Shown here one piece after another: positions 13,573-19,904 of a stretch of DNA of 22,654 bases. Under the pieces are notes generated by a model that was not told the DNA's origin, ran no database searches, and saw nothing but the letters and a program-made list of their open reading frames with translations. Made by a program: the position numbers and the translations under genes. This stretch comes from CAZLKN01 sp964560135 (lineage in GTDB: Bacteria > Actinomycetota > JAICYB01): positions 1 through 22,654 of the forward strand of contig CAZLKN010000049.1 in the NCBI GenBank assembly GCA_964560135.1, written 5' to 3'. Every line of letters starts with the position of its first letter. Position 1 is the first letter of the stretch.

Positions 13573-14046
13573 ATGCGGATCCCACGGTTCCTGCTCGCTC
13601 TCGGCGTGTTCGCCCTGCTGGCCGCCGGCGTCGCCTGCAACGGCGACGACGTGGCCACCCCGGACGACCCGTTCGACGAGGCCACGCCGACAGCCGAGCC
13701 CGATGAACCCAGCGCCACCGGCACGATCGAGGCCGAGGACCAGTCGAGCGACGGCACAACGATCACCGTGGCGCAGGCCGAGATCCAGGGGGCCGGTGGC
13801 TGGGTCGTGATCCACCGCAACGAGGACGGCAGCCCGGGCGAGGTCCTCGGCCATGAAGCGGTCGAGGAGGGGACATCGACCGACGTCACGGTGACGCTGG
13901 ACGAGCCCATCGAGTCCGGTAGCTACTGGCCGATGCTGCACGTCGACGCCGGCGTGGAGGGAGAATACGAGTTCCCCGGTGCCGACGTCCCCGTCACGGA
14001 CGGCGGCGCGGTGGTGATGGTGCAGATCGAGGTGACCGTCTCCTAA
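13573..14046 (+). CDS. Small lipoprotein with DUF7282-like domain
   Basis: A 157-residue exported protein. Residues 1-21 form a signal peptide (MRIPRFLLALGVFALLAAGVA) ending at Cys22. The lipobox is non-canonical, with Gly at -3. An acidic, Pro/Thr-rich linker follows (about 23-60). The domain after it reads GWVVIHRNEDGSPGEVLGHE, then a strand pattern TDVTVTLDEPIESGSYWPMLHVDAG and FPGADVPVTDGGAVV. This is the pattern of the DUF7282 family found in haloarchaea and actinobacteria, a predicted extracytoplasmic beta-sandwich of unknown function. The ATG is supported by the GGAAGGAG ribosome site. The 3' end overlaps the nei stop on the opposite strand by 4 bases. The function is unknown; a cell-surface binding role is only a guess. 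Confidence 0.85.
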   Translation: MRIPRFLLALGVFALLAAGVACNGDDVATPDDPFDEATPTAEPDEPSATGTIEAEDQSSDGTTITVAQAEIQGAGGWVVIHRNEDGSPGEVLGHEAVEEGTSTDVTVTLDEPIESGSYWPMLHVDAGVEGEYEFPGADVPVTDGGAVVMVQIEVTVS

Positions 14047-14846
14047 CCCCGTCCGGGGGTTTCCCCGGATCCGTCCTGGCAGGTCGGGCACCAGTAGACC
14101 GTGCGTGCCTGCTCGCCGAGGCGCCTCGAGCGGATGGCCGTCCGGCATCGCCGGCATGCGCGGCCCGCGCGGCCGTAGACGGCCAGGCCCCCGGGCACCG
14201 TTTCCCTGTGGGCGGTCTGCGTATTGGCCCGCAGCAGGCGTGAGGCCGTGGCGAACAGTTCCCGCCACGCATCGTCGTCCAGGGAGTCGGCCGGGTCGAA
14301 CGGGGAGACGCTGCAGGCCCACAGCACCTCGCTGCGGTAGACGTTGCCGATCCCGGAGGTCACGCGCTGGTCGAGCAGCACCACGCCGGCGGGGGTGGAC
14401 GGGTCGGCGAGTCGCCGGACGCGTGCCAACGCCTCATCGAGGTCGGCCTCGGCGTGCATGAGGTCCGGGCCGAGCGCGGCCAGCGGCCCGTCCCGGTCCA
14501 GGGAGCTGGTGGGAAGGAGCTTCACCACGGGGGCCGAGAAGCAGACGGCCACGAACCCCTCGACCTCGATGAGCGCGCGCACGAGGTGCGCCGGTTTCCG
14601 CCAGGGCTCGCCGGGGCGGTAGAGGTGCCAGCTTCCGGCCATCCGCAGGTGCGTGTGCAGCGTGAGCCCGCCCGAGAAGCGGATCAGCAGATGCTTGCCG
14701 CGGGCTTCGACGCCTTCGACCACCTCGCCGGGCTGCGGCCCCCGCGTGCCGGACGAGCGCGGTGTCTGGAAGCGGTGGAGGGGGCGGCCCCGCAGGGCCT
14801 GGTCGAGGGACCGGGCCGTTCGCAGGATCGTGTCGCCCTCGGGCAT
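14043..14846 (-). CDS. nei: Fpg/Nei family DNA glycosylase
   Basis: A 267-residue bifunctional DNA glycosylase/AP lyase. It starts MPEGDT, giving the catalytic N-terminal Pro (Pro2 after Met removal) and Glu3. GKHLLIRF supplies the conserved hairpin lysine. The helix-two-turn-helix region reads LLDQRVTSGIGNVYRSEVLW. A C-terminal zinc finger is seen with Cys pairs in CRRCRTAI and YWCPTC. It removes oxidised bases from DNA in base excision repair; MPEGD-type proteins are the usual actinobacterial Nei group. The ATG at 14846 is certain because Pro2 is catalytic, even though the frame continues upstream. It has no ribosome site; TACCCT ends 5 bases before the ATG, suggesting a leaderless transcript. 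In mycobacteria this gene adjoins lhr. Confidence 0.93.
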   Translation of the reverse strand: MPEGDTILRTARSLDQALRGRPLHRFQTPRSSGTRGPQPGEVVEGVEARGKHLLIRFSGGLTLHTHLRMAGSWHLYRPGEPWRKPAHLVRALIEVEGFVAVCFSAPVVKLLPTSSLDRDGPLAALGPDLMHAEADLDEALARVRRLADPSTPAGVVLLDQRVTSGIGNVYRSEVLWACSVSPFDPADSLDDDAWRELFATASRLLRANTQTAHRETVPGGLAVYGRAGRACRRCRTAIRSRRLGEQARTVYWCPTCQDGSGETPGRG

Positions 14847-14851
14847 GGCCC

Positions 14852-14857
14852 AGGGTA
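14852..14857 (-). promoter_or_regulatory. -10-like TACCCT, leaderless promoter candidate for nei
   Basis: On the minus strand TACCCT (14857 to 14852) is separated from the nei ATG by 5 bases. This is the same arrangement as in front of the methyltransferase gene at 8826. An alternative AT-rich -10 (TATAAG, 14909 to 14904) lies about 60 bases further upstream. Confidence 0.4.
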
Positions 14858-14900
14858 CGCCGCCCCCGCCCCCGCGGGGAACCCCCAGGAACCACAAACC

Positions 14901-14960
14901 CAACTTATACAACATCAAACACTTGACGTGATATATGGCCTACTCTTTGCACGATAAGCG
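14901..14960. promoter_or_regulatory. AT-rich divergent intergenic patch between nei and the 14987 gene
   Basis: This short region is clearly richer in A and T than its surroundings. It contains TTGACG (14923-14928), TACTCT (14941-14946, a TANNNT -10 candidate for the + gene), TATAAG on the minus strand (14909-14904), and an imperfect palindrome TCAAACACTTGA (14915-14926). I cannot pair a -35 and -10 at standard spacing with confidence, but divergent promoters are likely here. Confidence 0.35.
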
Positions 14961-14986
14961 ACAGACATACGTGCGGGAGGGTGCGG

Positions 14987-15415
14987 ATGAGCCGGAGTCG
15001 GAACGCAGGATGGAACCCCCGCTGGGGGGCCAAGCTGCTCGTGGGTGTGGTCTCGGCGGTCGTCGGGGTGCTCGTCTCGGTCCCGGCGTCCACGACCACC
15101 ACCCGCGGGCTTCCCGCCCTCGAGCTCGGTGACGAACCGACGGACGTGAACGTGATCGTGGAGATCCCGCTCACCGCCGAGCGGGCACGTGCGGCGTCGG
15201 GGAAGCTCGACCCCTCGATCCATTTCGCGAAGCCGGGAGCGCCGGCCCGGCGCCTGCATCCCGACCCCCAGGGGATCAACGCGGCCGGACTGCGGATCAA
15301 GACGAGCCGCGCCTCGGCCTCCGAGGAGGGCAGCGAGATGCAGCGGTCGATCCGTGACCGGCTGCGTGAACACCAGGAGAAGACCGCGCAGGGCCTGGCC
15401 GACCGCCGGCGTTAG
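14987..15415 (+). CDS. Small membrane-anchored protein of unknown function
   Basis: A 142-residue protein. A basic N-terminus (MSRSRNAGWNPRWG) leads into one hydrophobic helix (about residues 16-34, KLLVGVVSAVVGVLVSVPAS), then a presumably extracytoplasmic part with VNVIVEIPLTAERARAASG and a charged helical tail (EMQRSIRDRLREHQEKTAQGLADRRR). I recognise no family. The ATG at 14987 is supported by GGGAGG (14975-14980) with a 6-base gap; a GTG at 14981 abuts that site. Third positions are strongly G/C, which supports coding. The stop overlaps the aapP stop on the other strand by 4 bases. No function can be proposed. Confidence 0.7.
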   Translation: MSRSRNAGWNPRWGAKLLVGVVSAVVGVLVSVPASTTTTRGLPALELGDEPTDVNVIVEIPLTAERARAASGKLDPSIHFAKPGAPARRLHPDPQGINAAGLRIKTSRASASEEGSEMQRSIRDRLREHQEKTAQGLADRRR

Positions 15416-16194
15416 TCGAGGATCTGCGACAGGAAGAGTTTCGTCCGCTCCTCCTGCGGATCCGTGAAGAAGTGCTCGGGAGAGCCCACCTCCACGACGT
15501 CACCCTCGTCCATGAACACCATCCGCTGCGCGACAGCGCGCGCGAACCCCATCTCGTGGGTCACGACGATCATGGTCATGCCCGACTCGGCGAGCTCGAC
15601 CATCACGTCGAGCACCTCCTTGATCATCTCCGGGTCCAGGGCGGAGGTCGGTTCGTCGAAGAGCATGATCTTCGGTTTCATCGCCAGCGCCCGTGCGATG
15701 GCCGCGCGCTGCTGCTGGCCCCCCGACAGCTGTGCCGGGTACTTGTGGGCCTGCTCGGGGATCTTCACCCGTTCCAGGAGGCCCATCGAGTACTCCTCGG
15801 TTTCCTTGCGTGACTGCTTGCGCACGTGGCGGGGTGCCAGCGTGATGTTCTCGAGGACGCTCAGGTGCGGGAAGAGGTTGAATTGCTGGAACACCATCCC
15901 CACCTCGCGACGGATCTCCTGGATGTTGCGGATGTCCTCGGACAGCGCGACACCGTCCACGACGATCCGTCCGCGGTCGTGCTTCTCGAGCCGATTGACG
16001 CAGCGGATCAGCGTCGACTTGCCGGAGCCCGACGGGCCGCAGACGACCACGACCTCCTGCCGGCCCACGACGAGGTCGATCCCGCGGAGGGCCTGGAAGC
16101 TCCCGAACCACTTCTCCACGCCCTCGAGGACGATGATCGGCTCGCCGGTTCCTCCGGGACGCGTCGCATCCCGCGTCAGCGTCGCATCGCTCAT
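15412..16194 (-). CDS. aapP: Amino-acid ABC transporter ATP-binding protein AapP
   Basis: A 260-residue ABC ATPase of the polar-amino-acid group (GlnQ/AapP). All nucleotide-binding motifs are present: Walker A GPSGSGKST, Q-loop MVFQQFNLFPHLSV, signature LSGGQQQRAAIARALA, Walker B IMLFDEPTSALDPE and the switch His in VVTHEMGFARAVAQRMVFMDEG. It powers uptake through the AapQ/AapM membrane pair on the cytoplasmic side. The ATG at 16194 has AGGAAGGAG just upstream. It is the last gene of the operon, with 11 bases between it and aapM. The end overlaps the convergent small gene by 4 bases, with no obvious terminator hairpin after it. Confidence 0.95.
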   Translation of the reverse strand: MSDATLTRDATRPGGTGEPIIVLEGVEKWFGSFQALRGIDLVVGRQEVVVVCGPSGSGKSTLIRCVNRLEKHDRGRIVVDGVALSEDIRNIQEIRREVGMVFQQFNLFPHLSVLENITLAPRHVRKQSRKETEEYSMGLLERVKIPEQAHKYPAQLSGGQQQRAAIARALAMKPKIMLFDEPTSALDPEMIKEVLDVMVELAESGMTMIVVTHEMGFARAVAQRMVFMDEGDVVEVGSPEHFFTDPQEERTKLFLSQILD

Positions 16195-16205
16195 CGATCT
16201 CCTTC

Positions 16206-17462
16206 CTACCTCACGCCGATCCCCATGCGGACCTCGAGGCGCTGGCTCTCCCGCGACATCCAGTATGACCCCACCCAGAACAGGAACCCCGCGAAGATCA
16301 GGCTCTCGGCGTGCAGGCCCTGTCCGAGGAAGCGCGCCTGGGCGGGCGCCGTCTGCGCGATGCGGAGCAGCTCCGTCAGCGCGATCGTGGAGAGCAGCGA
16401 GGTGTCCTTGAAGAGGCTGATGAACTGTCCGACGATCGCCGGGATCACCGTCCGCAGTGCCTGCGGCAGGACGATCAGCCGGGTCATCTTCCACGGCGAC
16501 AGGCCGACGGCCATCGCGGACTCCCGCTGGCCCCTCGGCACCGACTGCAGCCCTCCACGGACGATCTCCGCGAAGTAGGCGGACGTGAACGCGATGAGCG
16601 CGATCATCGCGCGGGTGATCACCTCCGGCGTGTCGGCACCGGGCGGCAGGAAGAACCCGATCACCAGCCAGCTCATGAACAACAGCGCGATCAGCGGCAC
16701 CCCGCGGAAGAACTCGATGTAGGCCGTGCAGACCACCCGGACCAACGGCAGCGTGGAGCGACGGCCCAGGGCCAGCAGCACCCCGAGCGGGAAGGCCGCC
16801 ACGAGGGTGGCGAAGGTGGCGAAGGCCGTGAGCAGGAACCCGCCCCAGGCCTCCAGCGGCACCTCGAGCACGACGAACCGGTAGGCCCCCACGAGCAGGA
16901 CGATCACCCCGAGGTAGGTCCATCCCCGGGCCATGCGGGGCAGGCGGCGCCCGATCTGCATCGAGGTCATCGCCACGGCCACGATCGCGGCCAGCACCAG
17001 CATCGGCAGGGCGGTCTCCACGAAGTGGAGCACCGCGGCCGCGAGGGCCAGCATCGGACCGGCGCGACGGAGGCTGTCCACCCAGGAGGTCTCGATGTCG
17101 CGCCCGCGGGCCTCGGCCTCCTCGGCCGCCGCCCGTGCGATCACGCCGATCCCCGCTCCCACCGCCGCCGCCGCGACGCCGAAGGCGATCGACAGACGCC
17201 ACAGCTCCGTGCGGGGGAACCCGCCGACCATGAAGCCGGCCAGGTTCACGCGGATGATCTCCCAGCGCCCGGTGACGAACACGAAGCGGATCCCCCGGAA
17301 GATCATCCAGAGCAGCAGCGGCCCGAAGATGAGGGTCATGGCCGTGTTCATCCGCGAATCGAAGAGGTTCTCGCGGATCCACTGGCGGATGCCGATGTCG
17401 CGGACGGGCGGGCCCGCCTCCTCCGGCGGTGGGCGGTACTCGACGGTGTCCGGACGCGACAT
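16206..17462 (-). CDS. aapM: Amino-acid ABC transporter permease AapM
   Basis: A 418-residue inner-membrane permease. The N-terminal half has extra hydrophobic segments with an acidic loop (ARAAAEEAEARGRDIETSW, about residues 128-146), as is usual for the long AapM permeases. The C-terminal half is the His/Glu/Gln/Arg permease domain: AYIEFFRGVPLIALLFMSW, then the EAA loop SAYFAEIVRGGLQSVPRGQ...AMAVGLSPWKMTRLIVLPQALR, which docks on AapP. The protein forms the channel with AapQ. The ATG at 17462 directly follows the aapQ stop and has GGAGGG 9 bases upstream. Amino-acid specificity cannot be read, but Aap systems are broad-range L-amino-acid importers. Confidence 0.93.
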   Translation of the reverse strand: MSRPDTVEYRPPPEEAGPPVRDIGIRQWIRENLFDSRMNTAMTLIFGPLLLWMIFRGIRFVFVTGRWEIIRVNLAGFMVGGFPRTELWRLSIAFGVAAAAVGAGIGVIARAAAEEAEARGRDIETSWVDSLRRAGPMLALAAAVLHFVETALPMLVLAAIVAVAMTSMQIGRRLPRMARGWTYLGVIVLLVGAYRFVVLEVPLEAWGGFLLTAFATFATLVAAFPLGVLLALGRRSTLPLVRVVCTAYIEFFRGVPLIALLFMSWLVIGFFLPPGADTPEVITRAMIALIAFTSAYFAEIVRGGLQSVPRGQRESAMAVGLSPWKMTRLIVLPQALRTVIPAIVGQFISLFKDTSLLSTIALTELLRIAQTAPAQARFLGQGLHAESLIFAGFLFWVGSYWMSRESQRLEVRMGIGVR

Positions 17463-18584
17463 CTAGGTGATCCCTCCACGACGCTGCATCAGCCGGTTGG
17501 CGAGGTTCATGAGGGCCGAGACCACCAGCGACACGGCCAGGAAGATCCCCAGCATCAGCGCGAACGCCTGGGGGGCCGGTTGGCCGTTGCCGACCACGAT
17601 CCGGGTCACCCGCAGCAGTTCCGGATAGGCGATCACGACGCCGAGTGCCGTGTTCTTCGTGAGGTTCAGGTACTCGTTGCCCGTCGGGGGCACGGCGATC
17701 CGCAGGGCCTGTGGGAGCACGACGAGACGCAGGCGCTGGAAGGACGACAACCCAACGGCCGTGGCGGCCTCCGTCTGGCCCTTCGGCACCGACTGGATGG
17801 CCCCCCGGACGATCTCGGCGATGAATGCGGCGGTGTACAGCACGAGCGCGATGAGCAGCGCCCCGTACTCGACGGTGAGCCGCAGCCCGCCGGTCACCAC
17901 CCGCCCGTCGTGGGTGGGCAGGGTCGGTGTGACCGGGCCCCCGAGCGCCGACCATCCGGCCAGAGCCACCACGACCAGGGCAGCGAGTCCCCAGAGGAAC
18001 CGGTGGTGCGCCTGTCCGGTGGCATCGAACCGGCGCGTCCTCCACCAGGCCACTCCGACCGCGGCGAGTACACCGGCGGCGAGCACGAGTGTGTAAGTGC
18101 CCGAGCGGTCGCCGATCTCCGCCCACGGCACCCACAGCCCCCGGTTGGACAGGAACAGGACCCCCCAGTCGACCGGGTCGGCCGGGCCCGGGAGGCGCTG
18201 CAGCACGGCCAGATACATGAACTGGATCAGGATGATGTGGGGGACGTTGCGGAAGGACTCGACGAACAGGCCCGCCACGCGGCGGACGAGCCAGTTGGTG
18301 GACAGCCGCAGCACCCCCACGATCACGCCGAGCACGCTGGCGAGGACCACACCCACCACCGCCACGCGCAGGGTGTTGGCTAGCCCGGTCAGGATCGCCT
18401 GACGGATCGGCTGCGTCCCCCGGAAGTCGGTGCCGCTGATCGCGAAGCCCGACGGCTGCTGCAGGAACCCGTAGTCGGTGCGGATCCCGCGCCCGCGCAT
18501 GTTCGTGATCAGGTTGCCGTAGAGCCAGAGGACCACCACCCCGACGGCCGCGACGAACATCAGTTGGAGGACGACGCGGAGCAC
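17463..18584 (-). CDS. aapQ: Amino-acid ABC transporter permease AapQ (true start possibly CTG at 18647)
   Basis: A 373-residue inner-membrane permease from the GTG at 18584. The family core is clear: FVESFRNVPHIILIQFMYL, then AAFIAEIVRGAIQSVPKGQTEAATAVGLSSFQRLRLVVLPQALR (EAA loop) and PPTGNEYLNLTKNTALG. A region between the two halves (about residues 130-230) holds an extra hydrophobic segment and a periplasmic loop, as in AapQ. The GTG start has no good ribosome site. The frame continues upstream with plausible coding (VRAVRRPPPWRDIRVLRVV) to a CTG at 18647 preceded by GAGG with a 7-base gap. I keep the conservative GTG boundary but consider the CTG start, giving 394 residues, more likely. 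Confidence 0.92.
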   Translation of the reverse strand: MLRVVLQLMFVAAVGVVVLWLYGNLITNMRGRGIRTDYGFLQQPSGFAISGTDFRGTQPIRQAILTGLANTLRVAVVGVVLASVLGVIVGVLRLSTNWLVRRVAGLFVESFRNVPHIILIQFMYLAVLQRLPGPADPVDWGVLFLSNRGLWVPWAEIGDRSGTYTLVLAAGVLAAVGVAWWRTRRFDATGQAHHRFLWGLAALVVVALAGWSALGGPVTPTLPTHDGRVVTGGLRLTVEYGALLIALVLYTAAFIAEIVRGAIQSVPKGQTEAATAVGLSSFQRLRLVVLPQALRIAVPPTGNEYLNLTKNTALGVVIAYPELLRVTRIVVGNGQPAPQAFALMLGIFLAVSLVVSALMNLANRLMQRRGGIT

Positions 18585-18670
18585 GCGGATATCCCGCCAG
18601 GGCGGCGGGCGGCGGACCGCCCGGACCTCGGTCGCGGATGCGCTCAGCTCGTGGCCTCGATCCCCGAAGG

Positions 18671-18698
18671 GCCCGGGGCGGCGTGTGCCGCCCCGGGC
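18671..18698 (-). terminator. Perfect intercistronic hairpin between aapJ and aapQ
   Basis: Arms GCCCGGGGCGGC (18671-18682) and GCCGCCCCGGGC (18687-18698) pair over 12 bp around a 4-base loop. The hairpin lies 15 bases after the aapJ stop and has no T-tract. In ABC importer operons such structures often let the binding protein be made in excess, by partial termination or by shielding the upstream mRNA from 3' exonucleases. Either reading fits here. Confidence 0.65.
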
Positions 18699-18713
18699 GC
18701 GACGGTCAACGTG

Positions 18714-19793
18714 CTACCGGTACGGCGGAGGGTAGAGAAGCCCGCCGTCGGTCCAGAGCTGGTTGAATCCGCGCTCCAGGCCGAGCGGCGTGTCCGGTCC
18801 GACGTGGCGGTTGTAGATCTCCTCGTAGTTCCCCACCTGCCGCACGACCTGGTACGCGAAATCGGTGGGCAGACCGAGCTCCGGGTCGAAGACCGCGGCG
18901 TCCACCTCGACGCCGAGGAACCGGCGGACCTCAGGGTCCTCACTGGTCTCGCGGACCTCGTCGACGTTCTCGGATGTGATCTCGAACTCCTCGGCCTGGA
19001 TCGTGGCGATCACGGCCCAGTTGACGGCGTCGTACCAGTCCTGGTCGCCGTCGAGCACGGCCGGACCGAGCGGCTCCTTCGACATCGTCACGTCGAGGAT
19101 CCGGAGCCCGTCCGGACCGCCCTCCTCCTCGGGCCATGCGGCCTTGAACGCCGCGAGCTGTGACTTGTCCGACGTCCAGCCCTCGCAACGTCCGGCGAGG
19201 AAGGCTTCGCGCAGTGTGTCGTTGTCCTCGAAGGTGAGTGGCTCGTAGGGGATGTTCTGCGCACTGAACTGCGTCTCGAGGTTGAGTTCCGTCGTCGTGC
19301 CCGAGAGTACGCAGATACCGGTGTCGTTCATGTCCTCGAGGGCCTGGAATTCGGAGTCGGCGGCGACCATCATCCCCTGGCCGTCGTAGAAGGTCGTCAC
19401 AGCGAAGGCCGCGCCCTCGCCGCCGTCCCGGCTGGACGTCCAGGTGGTGTTGCGGATCAGCACGTCGATCTCGCCGGCCTGCAGCGCCGTGAAGCGCGCC
19501 TCGGCTGTGAGGGGTTCGTAGTCGACCGCGTCGGCATCGCCCAACACCGCGGCGGCCACGGCGCGGCAGTAGTCGACGTCGAAGCCTTCGAAGGTCCCCT
19601 CCGGGGTCCGGAGTCCGAAGCCGGGGACGGCTTCGTTCACCCCGCAGTTGAGGCGTCCACGGTCCTGCACCTGACCGGACAGGTCACGTGCCGTCGTGTC
19701 CCCGTTGGGTTGTTGTCCGTTGTCCGCCGGACACGCCGTCGCGGTGAGCGCGAGCAGCACCACCGGCAACCCGAGCTTCCATCCTCTCCGCAT
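18714..19793 (-). CDS. aapJ: Amino-acid ABC transporter substrate-binding lipoprotein AapJ
   Basis: A 359-residue exported binding protein of the SBP_bac_3 family. A signal peptide (MRRGWKLGLPVVLLALTATA) ends at Cys21, the likely lipid anchor, although the lipobox is loose. The mature protein begins with a short linker, then RGRLNCGVNEAVPGFGLRTPEGTFEGFDVDYCRAVAAAV, ARFTALQAGEIDVLIRNTTWTSSRD and DTGICVLSGTTTELNL, all characteristic of AapJ-type proteins. The C-terminal part (FAYQVVRQVGNYEEIYNRHVG) is also diagnostic. It captures L-amino acids outside the membrane and delivers them to AapQM. The ATG at 19793 is preferred for GGGAGGAGG with a 7-base gap; the frame is open to 19856. It is the first gene of the operon. 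Confidence 0.95.
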   Translation of the reverse strand: MRRGWKLGLPVVLLALTATACPADNGQQPNGDTTARDLSGQVQDRGRLNCGVNEAVPGFGLRTPEGTFEGFDVDYCRAVAAAVLGDADAVDYEPLTAEARFTALQAGEIDVLIRNTTWTSSRDGGEGAAFAVTTFYDGQGMMVAADSEFQALEDMNDTGICVLSGTTTELNLETQFSAQNIPYEPLTFEDNDTLREAFLAGRCEGWTSDKSQLAAFKAAWPEEEGGPDGLRILDVTMSKEPLGPAVLDGDQDWYDAVNWAVIATIQAEEFEITSENVDEVRETSEDPEVRRFLGVEVDAAVFDPELGLPTDFAYQVVRQVGNYEEIYNRHVGPDTPLGLERGFNQLWTDGGLLYPPPYR

Positions 19794-19865
19794 ACCCGTA
19801 CCTCCTCCCGGGTGCCCGCCTCCCCCGACGGCCGGGCCCCGATCGCCGAACCGCACCGGTCGGAG

Positions 19866-19894
19866 TTTATCTGCCCACCCGCGGTGAACGGCAA
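19866..19894 (-). promoter_or_regulatory. Probable promoter of the aapJQMP operon
   Basis: On the minus strand TTGCCG (19894 to 19889) and GATAAA (19871 to 19866) are spaced by 17 bases, near the sigma-70 type consensus. The predicted start is about 65 bases upstream of the aapJ ATG. An overlapping TAAACT (19869 to 19864) fits TANNNT as an alternative -10. I see no operator palindrome. Confidence 0.5.
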
Positions 19895-19904
19895 CCGCGC
19901 CGGA

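Noticed and set aside
16311..18383. A 690-residue plus-strand open frame across the aap permeases
   Set aside because: The composition is His/Asp/Gln/Arg-rich shadow coding of GC-rich membrane-protein genes, with no motif and no ribosome site.
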